Source: Bacteroidales bacterium (lineage in GTDB: Bacteria > Bacteroidota > Bacteroidia > Bacteroidales > FEN-979). Taken from it: a stretch of 13,446 bases of DNA. Positions 6,728 to 13,364 of this stretch are shown one piece after another. Numbering within the stretch: the first letter of the stretch is position 1; every line of letters starts with the position of its first letter. The translations under genes were made by a program, and so were the position numbers. A model generated the notes under the pieces. That model was given only the letters and a program-made list of their open reading frames with translations. It had not been told where the DNA came from and searched no databases. Location: NCBI GenBank assembly GCA_023229525.1, contig JALNZC010000070.1, positions 1 through 13,446 of the forward strand, written 5' to 3'.

Positions 6728-6997
6728 TTACCAGCTGGCTTTTTTTACACCCGGGATCAGTCCCTTATTGGCCATTTCTCTGAAATTAATACGGGAAATA
6801 CCAAAAAGGCGCATATATCCTTTCGGACGCCCTGTGAGTTTGCAACGGTTGTGTAACCTCACTGGGGACGCATTTTTAGGTAGCTTCTGAAGGGCAATAT
6901 AATCACCGGCTTCTTTCAGTGCCTTACGCTTGGCGGCAAATTGCTCAACCATCTTTTCGCGTTTATGCTCTCTGGCTTTTATGGATTCTTTTGCCAT
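6728..6997 (-). CDS. rpsN: 30S ribosomal protein S14, zinc-free type
   Basis: Late-binding protein of the 30S head beside S3 and S10. It has 89 residues and is the long, zinc-independent form: the two CxxC pairs of the short form are missing and Cys52 is the only cysteine. Motifs are MAKESIKAREHKREK at the start, SPVRLHNRCKLTGRPKGYMR at 44-63, and the family end GISRINFREMANKGLIPGVKKASW. It begins 3 nt after rplE, so translation is likely coupled, and is followed by a 79 nt spacer before rpsH. Confidence 0.98.
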   Translation of the reverse strand: MAKESIKAREHKREKMVEQFAAKRKALKEAGDYIALQKLPKNASPVRLHNRCKLTGRPKGYMRLFGISRINFREMANKGLIPGVKKASW

Positions 6998-7000
6998 ATT

Positions 7001-7552
7001 TTACTTTGTTTTAAAAGGAATTCCAAATTCTTTTAACAGGGCATGGGCTTCACGATCGTTGCGGGCAGAGGTCACAAACGTGATATCCAGTCCGTTAATA
7101 CGGGTTACCTTATCAATATCGATTTCGGGAAAGATGATCTGTTCCGAAATACCAAGGGTATAGTTCCCGCGTCCGTCAAAACCTTTATCATTTACGCCGC
7201 GGAAATCACGTACACGGGGTATCGCAACGGAAATCAAACGGTCAAGGAAATCATACATGCGTTCACCACGGAGTGTAACCCGTACGCCAATGGGATTTCC
7301 TTTTCTCAGTTTGAAGTTTGAGATGTCTTTTCTCGATTTGGTCGACACCGCTTTCTGACCTGTGATCATCGTCATTTCTGCAATGCCGTTATCGATAAAT
7401 TTCCGGTCGGTATTGGCAATGCCCAGTCCCTGATTGAGGCAAATTTTATTGATGCGCGGAACCTGCATGGAGCTTTTGTAGTTGAATTGCTGCATTAAAG
7501 CAGGAACAACTTCCTTCAGATACTTTTCTTTTAATCTCGGTTTATATGCCAT
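7001..7552 (-). CDS. rplE: 50S ribosomal protein L5
   Basis: 5S rRNA-binding protein of the central protuberance that bridges to S13 and touches P-site tRNA. It has 183 residues. Recognisable parts are the N-terminal RLKEKYLKEVVPALMQQFNY, the motif VPRINKICLNQGLG (about 33-46), KLRKGNPIGVRVTLRGERMY around 86-105, and the C-terminal signature IDKVTRINGLDITFVTSA. The ATG shares one base with the rplX stop (TAATG), so the two are almost certainly translated in a coupled way. That tight junction leaves no room for the intergenic S8-binding site that E. coli has here. Confidence 0.98.
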   Translation of the reverse strand: MAYKPRLKEKYLKEVVPALMQQFNYKSSMQVPRINKICLNQGLGIANTDRKFIDNGIAEMTMITGQKAVSTKSRKDISNFKLRKGNPIGVRVTLRGERMYDFLDRLISVAIPRVRDFRGVNDKGFDGRGNYTLGISEQIIFPEIDIDKVTRINGLDITFVTSARNDREAHALLKEFGIPFKTK

Positions 7553-7875
7553 TACTTGATAACCTCCCCTGATTTTTTAGAATAACGAACCAATTTTTCA
7601 GTTTTTGGATCCAGTTTCCTGCCGATGCGTGTCGGTTTCCCGGAATTATCAACCAGCTTCAGATTTGAAAGATTCACGGGTGCCTCTTTCTTAACGATAC
7701 CGCCCTGAGGGCTTTTGGCATTGGGTTTGGTATGTTTCGATACCATGTTTACCCCTTCCACAATGGCCATATATTTATCGGTATCTACACGTAACACTTT
7801 GCCTTGCTGGCCTCTTGAATCACCGGCAATGATCATTACCGTGTCGCCTTTTTTGATATGTAACTTCTTTTGCAT
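7552..7875 (-). CDS. rplX: 50S ribosomal protein L24
   Basis: Assembly-initiating protein that binds the 5' domain of 23S rRNA near the tunnel exit. It has 107 residues. The KOW motif is at about 8-35 (KKGDTVMIIAGDSRGQQGKVLRV), followed by VEGVNMVSKHTKPNAKSPQGGI and the L24 end NLKLVDNSGKPTRIG with a basic tail. It follows rplN by 17 nt and overlaps the rplE start by one base. No Shine-Dalgarno; the first ATG gives the normal family length. Confidence 0.98.
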   Translation of the reverse strand: MQKKLHIKKGDTVMIIAGDSRGQQGKVLRVDTDKYMAIVEGVNMVSKHTKPNAKSPQGGIVKKEAPVNLSNLKLVDNSGKPTRIGRKLDPKTEKLVRYSKKSGEVIK

Positions 7876-7892
7876 ATTCGTTTAGTATGTGC

Positions 7893-8261
7893 TTACAGCA
7901 CTTCAGGTGCTAAAGAAACGATTTTCATAAATTGTTTTTCACGTAGTTCCCGGGCAACCGGACCAAAAATACGGGTACCGATCAATTCGCCTGCACTGTT
8001 GAGCAGCACAACAGCATTGTCATCGAAGCGAATGTAAGAACCGTCGGCACGACGGATCTCTTTTTTGGTTCTTACTACCACCGCTGTGGAAACTGTTCCT
8101 TTTTTAATATTGCCTGAAGGAAGTGCATTTTTTACGGTCACAATGATGCGATCGCCGACGCGGGCATAGCGTTTACGTGTTCCGCCAAGGACCTTGATAC
8201 AAAGAACTTCCTTGGCTCCACTGTTATCTGCTACTGTTAATCTTGACTCCTGTTGTATCAT
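7893..8261 (-). CDS. rplN: 50S ribosomal protein L14
   Basis: Five-stranded beta-barrel protein at the subunit interface, forming bridge B5/B8 with 16S rRNA, next to L19 and L3; it is also the docking site of the silencing factor RsfS in E. coli. It has 122 residues: MIQQESRLTVADNSGAKEVL at the start, VLGGTRKRYARVGDRIIVTVK at about 24-44, GSYIRFDDNAVVLLN around 74-88, and GTRIFGPVARELREKQFMKI near the end. It begins only 2 nt after rpsQ and is the first gene of the spc part. I see no promoter before it, so it is probably read through from the S10 part. Confidence 0.98.
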   Translation of the reverse strand: MIQQESRLTVADNSGAKEVLCIKVLGGTRKRYARVGDRIIVTVKNALPSGNIKKGTVSTAVVVRTKKEIRRADGSYIRFDDNAVVLLNSAGELIGTRIFGPVARELREKQFMKIVSLAPEVL

Positions 8262-8263
8262 GG

Positions 8264-8521
8264 TTATTTAACCTTTTCAATGATTTCTACAAGTCTCCAA
8301 CACTTATTTTTACTGAGTGGTCTGGTTTCAGCGATACGAACCTTATCCCCTTCGCTGCATTCATTTTTTTCATCGTGGGCCATAAAGCGCGAGGATTTCT
8401 TTACAAACTTACCGTATTTCGGATGCTTTACTTTTCTTTCGACTTCAATGACGACAGATTTCTCCATCTTATTGCTAACGACGATGCCGGTTTTTTCTTT
8501 TCTTAAATTTCTCGTTTCCAT
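8264..8521 (-). CDS. rpsQ: 30S ribosomal protein S17
   Basis: Primary binder of 16S rRNA helices 7 and 11 in the 30S body. It has 85 residues of an OB fold. Key parts are METRNLRKEKTGIVVSNKMEKSVVIEVER, HPKYGKFVKKSSRFMAHDE at about 33-51 and EGDKVRIAETRPLSKNKCWRLVEIIEK at the end, which is the S17 signature. It is 35 nt after rpmC and 2 nt before rplN, marking the join of the S10 and spc parts without a gap. Confidence 0.98.
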   Translation of the reverse strand: METRNLRKEKTGIVVSNKMEKSVVIEVERKVKHPKYGKFVKKSSRFMAHDEKNECSEGDKVRIAETRPLSKNKCWRLVEIIEKVK

Positions 8522-8556
8522 ATTGTCTCTTTTGTTGAGTCACATTAGGCGTGACT

Positions 8557-8784
8557 TTACAATCCTTTTTTGCCTGCTGTGATGATTTGTTCACCGTTTA
8601 GAGAACGGTGACGCAATTCGGTTTGAAGGCGGGCAATGGTCTTGCGGTAAGCCTTGATTTTATTTGGGTTTTCAAGCGGAGAAACGGCATGGTTCAGTTT
8701 GAGCTTTGTCAATTGCCGCTTTTCTTCATCCAGTCTCTCCTGGATTTCACCTGTTGTTAATTCTCTTACGACTTTCTGTTCCAT
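8557..8784 (-). CDS. rpmC: 50S ribosomal protein L29
   Basis: Helical-hairpin protein at the tunnel exit that, with L23, forms the docking site for trigger factor and SRP. It has 75 residues, against about 63-67 in most bacteria. The core reads VRELTTGEIQERLDEEKRQL, then NHAVSPLENPNKIKAYRKTIARLQTELRHR, typical L29. The extra length is a C-terminal stretch of about ten residues after Asn63 (GEQIITAGKKGL). The ATG at 8784 gives MEQKVVREL, which is also slightly longer at the N-terminus than many homologues. It lies between rplP (48 nt) and rpsQ (35 nt). Confidence 0.97.
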   Translation of the reverse strand: MEQKVVRELTTGEIQERLDEEKRQLTKLKLNHAVSPLENPNKIKAYRKTIARLQTELRHRSLNGEQIITAGKKGL

Positions 8785-8832
8785 TTTCTTGTTATATATT
8801 GTTGAACCGTATCGGGTTGCGGGTCACCATAG

Positions 8833-9261
8833 TTATACTGCTTCTTCTGTATAATCTTTACGAACTACTGTTCGGGTCTGTACCGGAAGTTTTTGCGCTC
8901 CAAGCCGCAATGCTTCTTTGGCAGTGATCGCGGGAACACCATCGATTTCAAAAAGAATACGGCCTGGGGTAACGCGAGCTACGAAATATTCAGGGGCGCC
9001 TTTTCCTTTACCCATACGAACTTCTGCAGGTTTCTTGGTGACTGGTTTATCCGGAAAAATCCGGATCCAGATCTGACCTTCACGTTTCATATGACGGGTA
9101 ATGGCTTGACGGGCAGCTTCAATCTGACGGCCTGTAATCCATGCTTCCTCTAGTGTCTTTATACCAAACGAGCCAAAGGCTAACTGGTGTCCGCGACCGG
9201 CATTGCCTTTCATTTTACCTTTTTGCTGTTTCCTGTACTTGGTTTTCTTTGGCTGTAACAT
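8833..9261 (-). CDS. rplP: 50S ribosomal protein L16
   Basis: Binds near the A site of the 50S subunit, contacts A-site tRNA and is needed for a mature peptidyl-transferase centre. It has 142 residues. Conserved parts are MLQPKKTKYRKQQKGKMKGN, AGRGHQLAFGSFGIKTLE (21-38), ITRHMKREGQIWIRIFPDKP (54-73) and VRMGKGKGAPEYFVARV (81-97). Arg82 corresponds to the arginine hydroxylated by RoxA/YcfD in E. coli L16. It starts after a 71 nt spacer that holds an inverted repeat, and precedes rpmC by 48 nt. Confidence 0.98.
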   Translation of the reverse strand: MLQPKKTKYRKQQKGKMKGNAGRGHQLAFGSFGIKTLEEAWITGRQIEAARQAITRHMKREGQIWIRIFPDKPVTKKPAEVRMGKGKGAPEYFVARVTPGRILFEIDGVPAITAKEALRLGAQKLPVQTRTVVRKDYTEEAV

Positions 9262-9302
9262 TATTCAATTATGTATTATGATTACCTCTTTCTTTTGATG
9301 GT

Positions 9303-9323
9303 TGACCGGTTGAAGTGCGGTCA
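9303..9323 (-). other. Stem-loop in rpsC-rplP spacer
   Basis: TGACCG (9303-9308) and CGGTCA (9318-9323) form a perfect 6-bp inverted repeat around a 9-nt loop, in the 71 nt gap between rpsC and rplP, about 10 nt after the rpsC stop. It has four G-C pairs and is not followed by a U-run, so it is not a terminator by sequence. Any role is unknown. Confidence 0.4.
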
Positions 9324-9332
9324 TATACTTTG

Positions 9333-10121
9333 TTACTTCCTGGGCCCATGCGATTTTCCATGATCATTCCGCGGTCCTCTGTCCCTACCGCCGCGATCAT
9401 GGTCACGATCCCGATCACGATCGCCTTTGGGGCCACCACCCCGGTGCATCGAAGGTTTCATTTTGGCAACCGGAGCTTCCGGTACCAAATCAGGTCGGCC
9501 ATACACATCACCTTTGCATATCCAGACTTTGATCCCGATACGTCCGTATGTGGTATGCGCTTCTGCTGTAGCATAGTCAATGTCAGCCCGGAAAGTGTGT
9601 AAAGGAATACGCCCTTCTTTGTACTGTTCCCGACGTGCCATTTCAGCGCCACCCAACCGGCCGGAGATTATGATTTTAATTCCTTCAGCACCGATACGCA
9701 TGGCTGAGGCTATGGAAGTTTTGATCGCCCGGCGATATGAAATACGGCCTTCAATCTGGCTTGCCACAGTATTTGCCACAATAACTGAATCAAGTTCCGG
9801 ACGTTTGATTTCAGAAATATTGATCTGAATTTCCTTCTTGGTGATTTTTTTCAACTCTTCCTTGAGCTTGTCTACTTCCTGACCACCCTTACCAATGATG
9901 ATTCCCGGTCGGGCGGTGTGAATAGTTACAGTTACAAGCTTCAATGTCCGTTCGATCACGATTTTTGAAATACCGGCCTTTGAAAGACGGGCATTTAAAT
10001 ATTTACGGATTTTGTCGTCCTCAACCAGCTTGGGCTCAAAATTATTTCCACCGAACCAGTTTGAGTCCCAGCCGCGGATGATGCCTAACCTGTTAGCAAT
10101 CGGATTGGTCTTTTGTCCCAT
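9333..10121 (-). CDS. rpsC: 30S ribosomal protein S3 with charged C-terminal tail
   Basis: Small-subunit head protein at the mRNA entry, with helicase activity together with S4 and S5 in E. coli. It has 262 residues, longer than the 233 of E. coli. The start MGQKTNPIANRLGI is typical. A KH domain covers about 39-110, with GIIIGKGG at 73-80, and the S3 C-terminal domain runs about 120-212 (GRISYRRAIKTSIASAMRIG, LGGAEMARREQYKEGRIPLHT, TYGRIGIKVWI). From about 221 there is a low-complexity tail of 42 residues (HRGGG, then DRDRDRDHDRGGRDRG), rich in Asp, Arg and Gly, with a matching short DNA repeat. It is 36 nt after rplV and 71 nt before rplP. Confidence 0.98.
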   Translation of the reverse strand: MGQKTNPIANRLGIIRGWDSNWFGGNNFEPKLVEDDKIRKYLNARLSKAGISKIVIERTLKLVTVTIHTARPGIIIGKGGQEVDKLKEELKKITKKEIQINISEIKRPELDSVIVANTVASQIEGRISYRRAIKTSIASAMRIGAEGIKIIISGRLGGAEMARREQYKEGRIPLHTFRADIDYATAEAHTTYGRIGIKVWICKGDVYGRPDLVPEAPVAKMKPSMHRGGGPKGDRDRDRDHDRGGRDRGPRNDHGKSHGPRK

Positions 10122-10157
10122 TAAAACTTACTTTTAATTTTATCCATAATGATTTTG

Positions 10158-10586
10158 TTATTCCTTATTTTCTTCTGTTTCAACTTCCGGGTTGCTCCGG
10201 CTATCGAGCAGGATAGTAACATGATTTGAACGTTTACGAATGCGGTGTGCCCTTCCCTGGGGTGCAGTCTGAAGGCGTTTCAGCTGGCGGCCGCTATCCA
10301 CGAAAATAGCCTTGATGAAAAGATCACTCTCTTCGATCCGCTTCCCCTCATTTTTAGCTTGCCAGTTAGCAATAGCAGATAGCAAGAGTTTACGGATTCG
10401 TTCAGATGGTTGTTTGGCATTATTTTTCAGAATATGCAGCGCCAGTTCAACCCGTTGCCCACGGATCAGGTCAACGATCAACCGCATTTTACGTGGCGAG
10501 GTGGGACAATTATTCAGTTTGGCAGAAACTACCGCCTTTTTGGTTTCTTTCCGGTTCTCGGCTCTTGTACGCGTTCTAACTCCCAT
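10158..10586 (-). CDS. rplV: 50S ribosomal protein L22
   Basis: Binds all domains of 23S rRNA; its long beta-hairpin lines the exit-tunnel constriction with L4, where macrolides bind. It has 142 residues. An N-terminal basic stretch (MGVRTRTRAENRKETKK) precedes the core CPTSPRKMRLIVDLIRG (27-43) and LLLSAIANWQAKNEG (67-81). The hairpin is at about 98-118 (QLKRLQTAPQGRAHRIRKRS), followed by NHVTILL. The acidic C-terminal tail (PEVETEENKE) goes a little beyond the core. No deletion is visible in the hairpin. It is 20 nt after rpsS and 36 nt before rpsC. Confidence 0.98.
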   Translation of the reverse strand: MGVRTRTRAENRKETKKAVVSAKLNNCPTSPRKMRLIVDLIRGQRVELALHILKNNAKQPSERIRKLLLSAIANWQAKNEGKRIEESDLFIKAIFVDSGRQLKRLQTAPQGRAHRIRKRSNHVTILLDSRSNPEVETEENKE

Positions 10587-10606
10587 TTGTCTTTTGTATT
10601 AGGTCG

Positions 10607-10885
10607 TTATTTCTTTGCTTTATCTCTGTTTCCTGCGTGACCGCGGAAAATCCGGGTCGGGGCAAATTCACCCAATTTATGACCAACCATATTCTCGGTA
10701 ACATACACTGGAATAAATTTATTGCCATTGTGCACAGCGATGGTCTGACCAACGAAATCAGGAGAGATCATGGAACCGCGTGACCAGGTTTTTACGACGG
10801 TCTTCTTTTTGGATTCCACAAGTTCCGCTATTTTTTTATCCAGTTTATAATGGATGTACGGACCTTTTTTAAGTGATCGGCTCAT
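10607..10885 (-). CDS. rpsS: 30S ribosomal protein S19
   Basis: Head protein that pairs with S13 and binds 16S rRNA close to the A-site finger bridge. It has 92 residues, the normal length, with MSRSLKKGPYIHYKLDKKI at the start, KTWSRGSMISPDFVGQTIAVHNG at about 32-54, and the signature MVGHKLGEFAPTRIFRGHAG at 66-85. It follows rplB after a 44 nt, almost pure A/T spacer that holds a short tandem repeat, and precedes rplV by 20 nt. Confidence 0.98.
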   Translation of the reverse strand: MSRSLKKGPYIHYKLDKKIAELVESKKKTVVKTWSRGSMISPDFVGQTIAVHNGNKFIPVYVTENMVGHKLGEFAPTRIFRGHAGNRDKAKK

Positions 10886-10897
10886 AATATATTATTA

Positions 10898-10921
10898 TTG
10901 TAATATTGTAATATTGAAATT
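10898..10921. repeat. Short A/T tandem repeat before rpsS
   Basis: Two exact copies of the 8-mer TTGTAATA followed by a decayed third, TTGAAATT, inside the 44 nt rplB-rpsS gap. Only 5 of the 44 bases in this gap are G or C by my count. It could keep the rpsS start region unstructured, which suits start sites without a Shine-Dalgarno, or be slippage noise. Confidence 0.5.
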
Positions 10922-10929
10922 ATTATCGT

Positions 10930-11754
10930 TTACTTTTTCCTCCGTTCAACAATATACTTATTCGATTGTTTTTTCCGGGCACGGGTCTTATATCCCTTAG
11001 CAGGAGTACCTTTCCTCGATCTCGGATGGCCACCGGAAGCTTTCCCTTCACCACCACCCATCGGATGATCAACAGGGTTCATGGCAACCCCGCGATTACG
11101 CGGACGACGTCCTAACCAGCGGGTACGACCGGCTTTGCCAAATGATTCAAGATTATGGTCAAGGTTTGAAACCATACCAACAGTAGCTTTGCAAGTCTGC
11201 AAAATCATTCGCGTTTCGCCCGAAGGCATCTTAATGATTGCAAACTTACCATCGCGCGACATGAGTTGGGCGTGGGAACCGGCGCTACGCACCAATTTTG
11301 CACCTTGTCCCGGACGTAATTCCACATTGTGAACGACAGTTCCGAACGGAATCTCGCTTAAATAAAGGGTATTTCCAATCTCGGGTGGAACCCCTTTCCC
11401 CGATATAATTGTTTGTCCCACTTTTAATCCATGTGGAGCAACAATATATCGCTTCTCACCGTCTTTGTATACAACCAGGGCAATACGTGAAGTCCTGTTC
11501 GGATCGTACTCTATGGTTTTTACCAAAGCCGGGATGTCTTCCTTATCCCGTTTAAAATCAATGATGCGGTACATTTGTTTATGACCACCGCCAAGATAAC
11601 GCATGGTCATTTTCCCTTCGTTGTTTCTTCCACCAGATTTCCTTGATGGAGCCAGCAGGCTCTTTTCGGGAACATCAGCGGTAATTTCACCATAATTACT
11701 GATTACTTTAAACCGTTGACCGGGTGTTGTCGGTTTGTATTTCTTAAGCGCCAT
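10930..11754 (-). CDS. rplB: 50S ribosomal protein L2
   Basis: One of the most conserved large-subunit proteins; needed for subunit joining and for peptidyl-transferase activity. It has 274 residues. The N-terminal OB domain lies at about 60-130 (GRNNEGKMTMRYLGGGHKQMYR, then EYDPNRTSRIALVVYKDGEKRYI), and the SH3-like domain follows (GQTIISGKGVPPEIGNTLYL, then SAGSHAQLMSRDGKFAIIKMPSGE). The C-terminal VDHPMGGGEGKASGGHPRSRKG keeps His230, which equals the functionally important His229 of mature E. coli L2; the second His of E. coli (H231) is Met here, as I recall for other Bacteroidota. It starts 4 nt after rplW. Confidence 0.99.
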   Translation of the reverse strand: MALKKYKPTTPGQRFKVISNYGEITADVPEKSLLAPSRKSGGRNNEGKMTMRYLGGGHKQMYRIIDFKRDKEDIPALVKTIEYDPNRTSRIALVVYKDGEKRYIVAPHGLKVGQTIISGKGVPPEIGNTLYLSEIPFGTVVHNVELRPGQGAKLVRSAGSHAQLMSRDGKFAIIKMPSGETRMILQTCKATVGMVSNLDHNLESFGKAGRTRWLGRRPRNRGVAMNPVDHPMGGGEGKASGGHPRSRKGTPAKGYKTRARKKQSNKYIVERRKK

Positions 11755-11758
11755 TTAT

Positions 11759-12049
11759 TTAAATATTGCTGTAAAAATCAATAGTTTCACCTTTAGCCAG
11801 CGTGATGATGGCTTTCTTATATGTACTTGTCCTGCCTGAAATGACACCGCTTTTAGTAAAGCGTGACTTGTTTTTGCCAGAGAAAACCATGGTATTGACA
11901 GAAGTTACATCAACTCCATAGAGTTCCTTAATGGCTTGTATGATCTGGAGTTTGTTTGCCCTCCGGTCAACCATAAACCCATAGCGATTGAGTTTCTCGC
12001 CCAGGTGAGTCATCTTCTCGGTTATGATCGGTTTTAAAATAACTGTCAT
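11759..12049 (-). CDS. rplW: 50S ribosomal protein L23
   Basis: Tunnel-exit protein that binds trigger factor and SRP together with L29. It has 96 residues: VILKPIITEKMTHLGEKLNRYGFMVDRRANKLQIIQAIKELYGVDV covers the usual L23 core from residue 3 to 48, and VNTMVFSGKNKSRF plus TYKKAIITLAKGETIDFYSN complete the fold. The long loop between them is short, as is normal for bacteria. It is 21 nt after rplD and 4 nt before rplB; the closeness to rplB suggests coupled translation. Confidence 0.98.
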   Translation of the reverse strand: MTVILKPIITEKMTHLGEKLNRYGFMVDRRANKLQIIQAIKELYGVDVTSVNTMVFSGKNKSRFTKSGVISGRTSTYKKAIITLAKGETIDFYSNI

Positions 12050-12070
12050 TGTCGTATCGAATTAATCGGT

Positions 12071-12700
12071 TTAATTCTGGTAGATTTTTTCAATTTCCTT
12101 AATAGAACCCTCGGTCATCAGGAGCTGAGTCGCATCCAGGATTTCATATGTATTTAGTTCGGTGGCATTAATTACCTTGACCCGCTTGAGATTACGAGAA
12201 GACAACACGACATTCTCCTCAATTTTAGCAACAACTACAAGGGTTTTCTTTCTGGTAAGCTGGAAGTTTTTCAACAATTCACTGAAGTTCTTTGTCTTCG
12301 GGTTCTCGAAATTGAAATCTTCGACGATAGTAATGTTATTATCTTTAACTTTATAACTTAGCGCCGATTTGCGGGCCAGCTTCTTGAGTTTTTTGTTAAG
12401 CTTGAAACTGTAATCCCGCGGATGAGGTCCAAAGATCCGGGCTCCGCCACGGAAGAGTGGATTTTTAATACTTCCTTTGCGGGATCCTCCGGTTCCTTTC
12501 TGTTTATGTAATTTTTTCGTACTTCCAGAAAGAACAGACTTTTCCTTCGAGCTGTGGGTTCCCTGCCGTTGATTTGCCAGATACTGCTTGACATCCAAGT
12601 AGATGGCATGATCATTGGGCTCAATCGCAAAAATCGAGTCGTCGAGCATAGCCTTGCGAGGGGTCGTAGTGCCCTTTATGTTAAAAACTGTTACTTCCAT
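12071..12700 (-). CDS. rplD: 50S ribosomal protein L4
   Basis: Globular 23S rRNA binder with a long loop that reaches the exit-tunnel constriction; in E. coli it also represses the S10 operon by attenuation and translation control. It has 209 residues. The N-terminal part (MEVTVFNIKG, NDHAIYLDVKQYLANQRQGTH) leads into the tunnel loop at about 55-100 (KKLHKQKGTGGSRKGSIKNP, then FRGGARIFGPHPRDYSFKLNKK), and the C-terminal Rossmann-like half ends LNTYEILDATQLLMTEGSI. Its ATG lies inside the last codons of rplC (10 nt overlap), so translation is probably coupled. The leader where L4 would act lies upstream of rpsJ, outside the window. Confidence 0.98.
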   Translation of the reverse strand: MEVTVFNIKGTTTPRKAMLDDSIFAIEPNDHAIYLDVKQYLANQRQGTHSSKEKSVLSGSTKKLHKQKGTGGSRKGSIKNPLFRGGARIFGPHPRDYSFKLNKKLKKLARKSALSYKVKDNNITIVEDFNFENPKTKNFSELLKNFQLTRKKTLVVVAKIEENVVLSSRNLKRVKVINATELNTYEILDATQLLMTEGSIKEIEKIYQN

Positions 12701-13320
12701 CTTTCAATAATTACATATGATCCACTATGTCCCGGAACCGCACCTTTTACAAGGATCAGGTTTTTATCCAGGATAATTTTTAACACCTGCAGATTGATCA
12801 CTTTTACGCGATCACCACCCATACGTCCCGCCATACGTATCCCTTTCATGACCCTTGAAGGCCATGAGGAAGCGCCAACGGAACCAGGAGCTCTAAGGCG
12901 GTTGTGCTGTCCGTGAGTAGCCTCACCAACACCAGCGAAGTGGTGACGACGAACAACACCCTGGAAACCTTTACCTTTGGAAATACCAACAACGTCGATA
13001 TATTCACCTTCCGTGAAGATATCCACCTGCAGGATATCTCCGAATTGTTTCTGGTGACCGGGTTCAAAACGGGTAAATTCAGCCACAACTTTTTTCGGGG
13101 TAATGCCGGCTTTGGCAAAATGTCCCTTCTCTGCTTTTGTCGTATGCTTCTCTTTTTTGTCTTCAAAAGCAAGCTGGATGGCATCGTATCCCTCTTTTTC
13201 CTTGGATCGGACCTGTGTTACCACACAAGGACCAGCTTCAATCACGGTGCATGGAATGTTTTTCCCGTTGGCATCGTAGATACTGGTCATCCCGACTTTT
13301 TTTCCAATTAATCCAGACAT
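12691..13320 (-). CDS. rplC: 50S ribosomal protein L3
   Basis: Early assembly protein that binds the 3' end of 23S rRNA and extends a loop to the peptidyl-transferase centre. It has 209 residues: MSGLIGKKVGMTSIYDANGK at the start, FTRFEPGHQKQFGD around 82-95, then GISKGKGFQGVVRRHHFAG (112-130), THGQHNRLRAPGSVGASSWPS (135-155, split here for brevity: THGQHNRLRAPG then SVGASSWPS) and GIRMAGRMGGDRV (160-172). The glutamine methylated by PrmB in E. coli L3 (Gln150) aligns with Ser152 here. It follows rpsJ after 44 nt and overlaps rplD by 10 nt. Confidence 0.98.
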   Translation of the reverse strand: MSGLIGKKVGMTSIYDANGKNIPCTVIEAGPCVVTQVRSKEKEGYDAIQLAFEDKKEKHTTKAEKGHFAKAGITPKKVVAEFTRFEPGHQKQFGDILQVDIFTEGEYIDVVGISKGKGFQGVVRRHHFAGVGEATHGQHNRLRAPGSVGASSWPSRVMKGIRMAGRMGGDRVKVINLQVLKIILDKNLILVKGAVPGHSGSYVIIERWK

Positions 13321-13364
13321 TTTTTTATTTCTTGCGTTATTAACTTAATAGTGTCTAATTACGA

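Noticed and set aside
6700..6760. Possible Bacteroidota-type promoter (TAnnTTTG) in the rpsN-rpsH gap
   Set aside because: The best match (TATTTTCG in the transcribed sense) has a mismatch in the TTTG part and no TTG element at the proper distance upstream; it also is part of the stem-loop.
9303..9323. Intrinsic terminator between rpsC and rplP
   Set aside because: The stem is only 6 bp with a 9-nt loop and there is no U-run after it; the genes on both sides belong to one operon.
12554..12916. 120-codon open frame on the plus strand across the rplD-rplC overlap
   Set aside because: Antisense to rplD and rplC, no family resemblance; a shadow.
12846..13184. 112-codon open frame on the minus strand inside rplC
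   Set aside because: Out-of-frame with the clear L3 coding sequence; composition is that of a frame-shifted basic r-protein.
12904..13311. 135-codon open frame on the plus strand
   Set aside because: It is antisense to rplC, has no recognisable family and matches the pattern of shadow frames opposite conserved r-protein genes.
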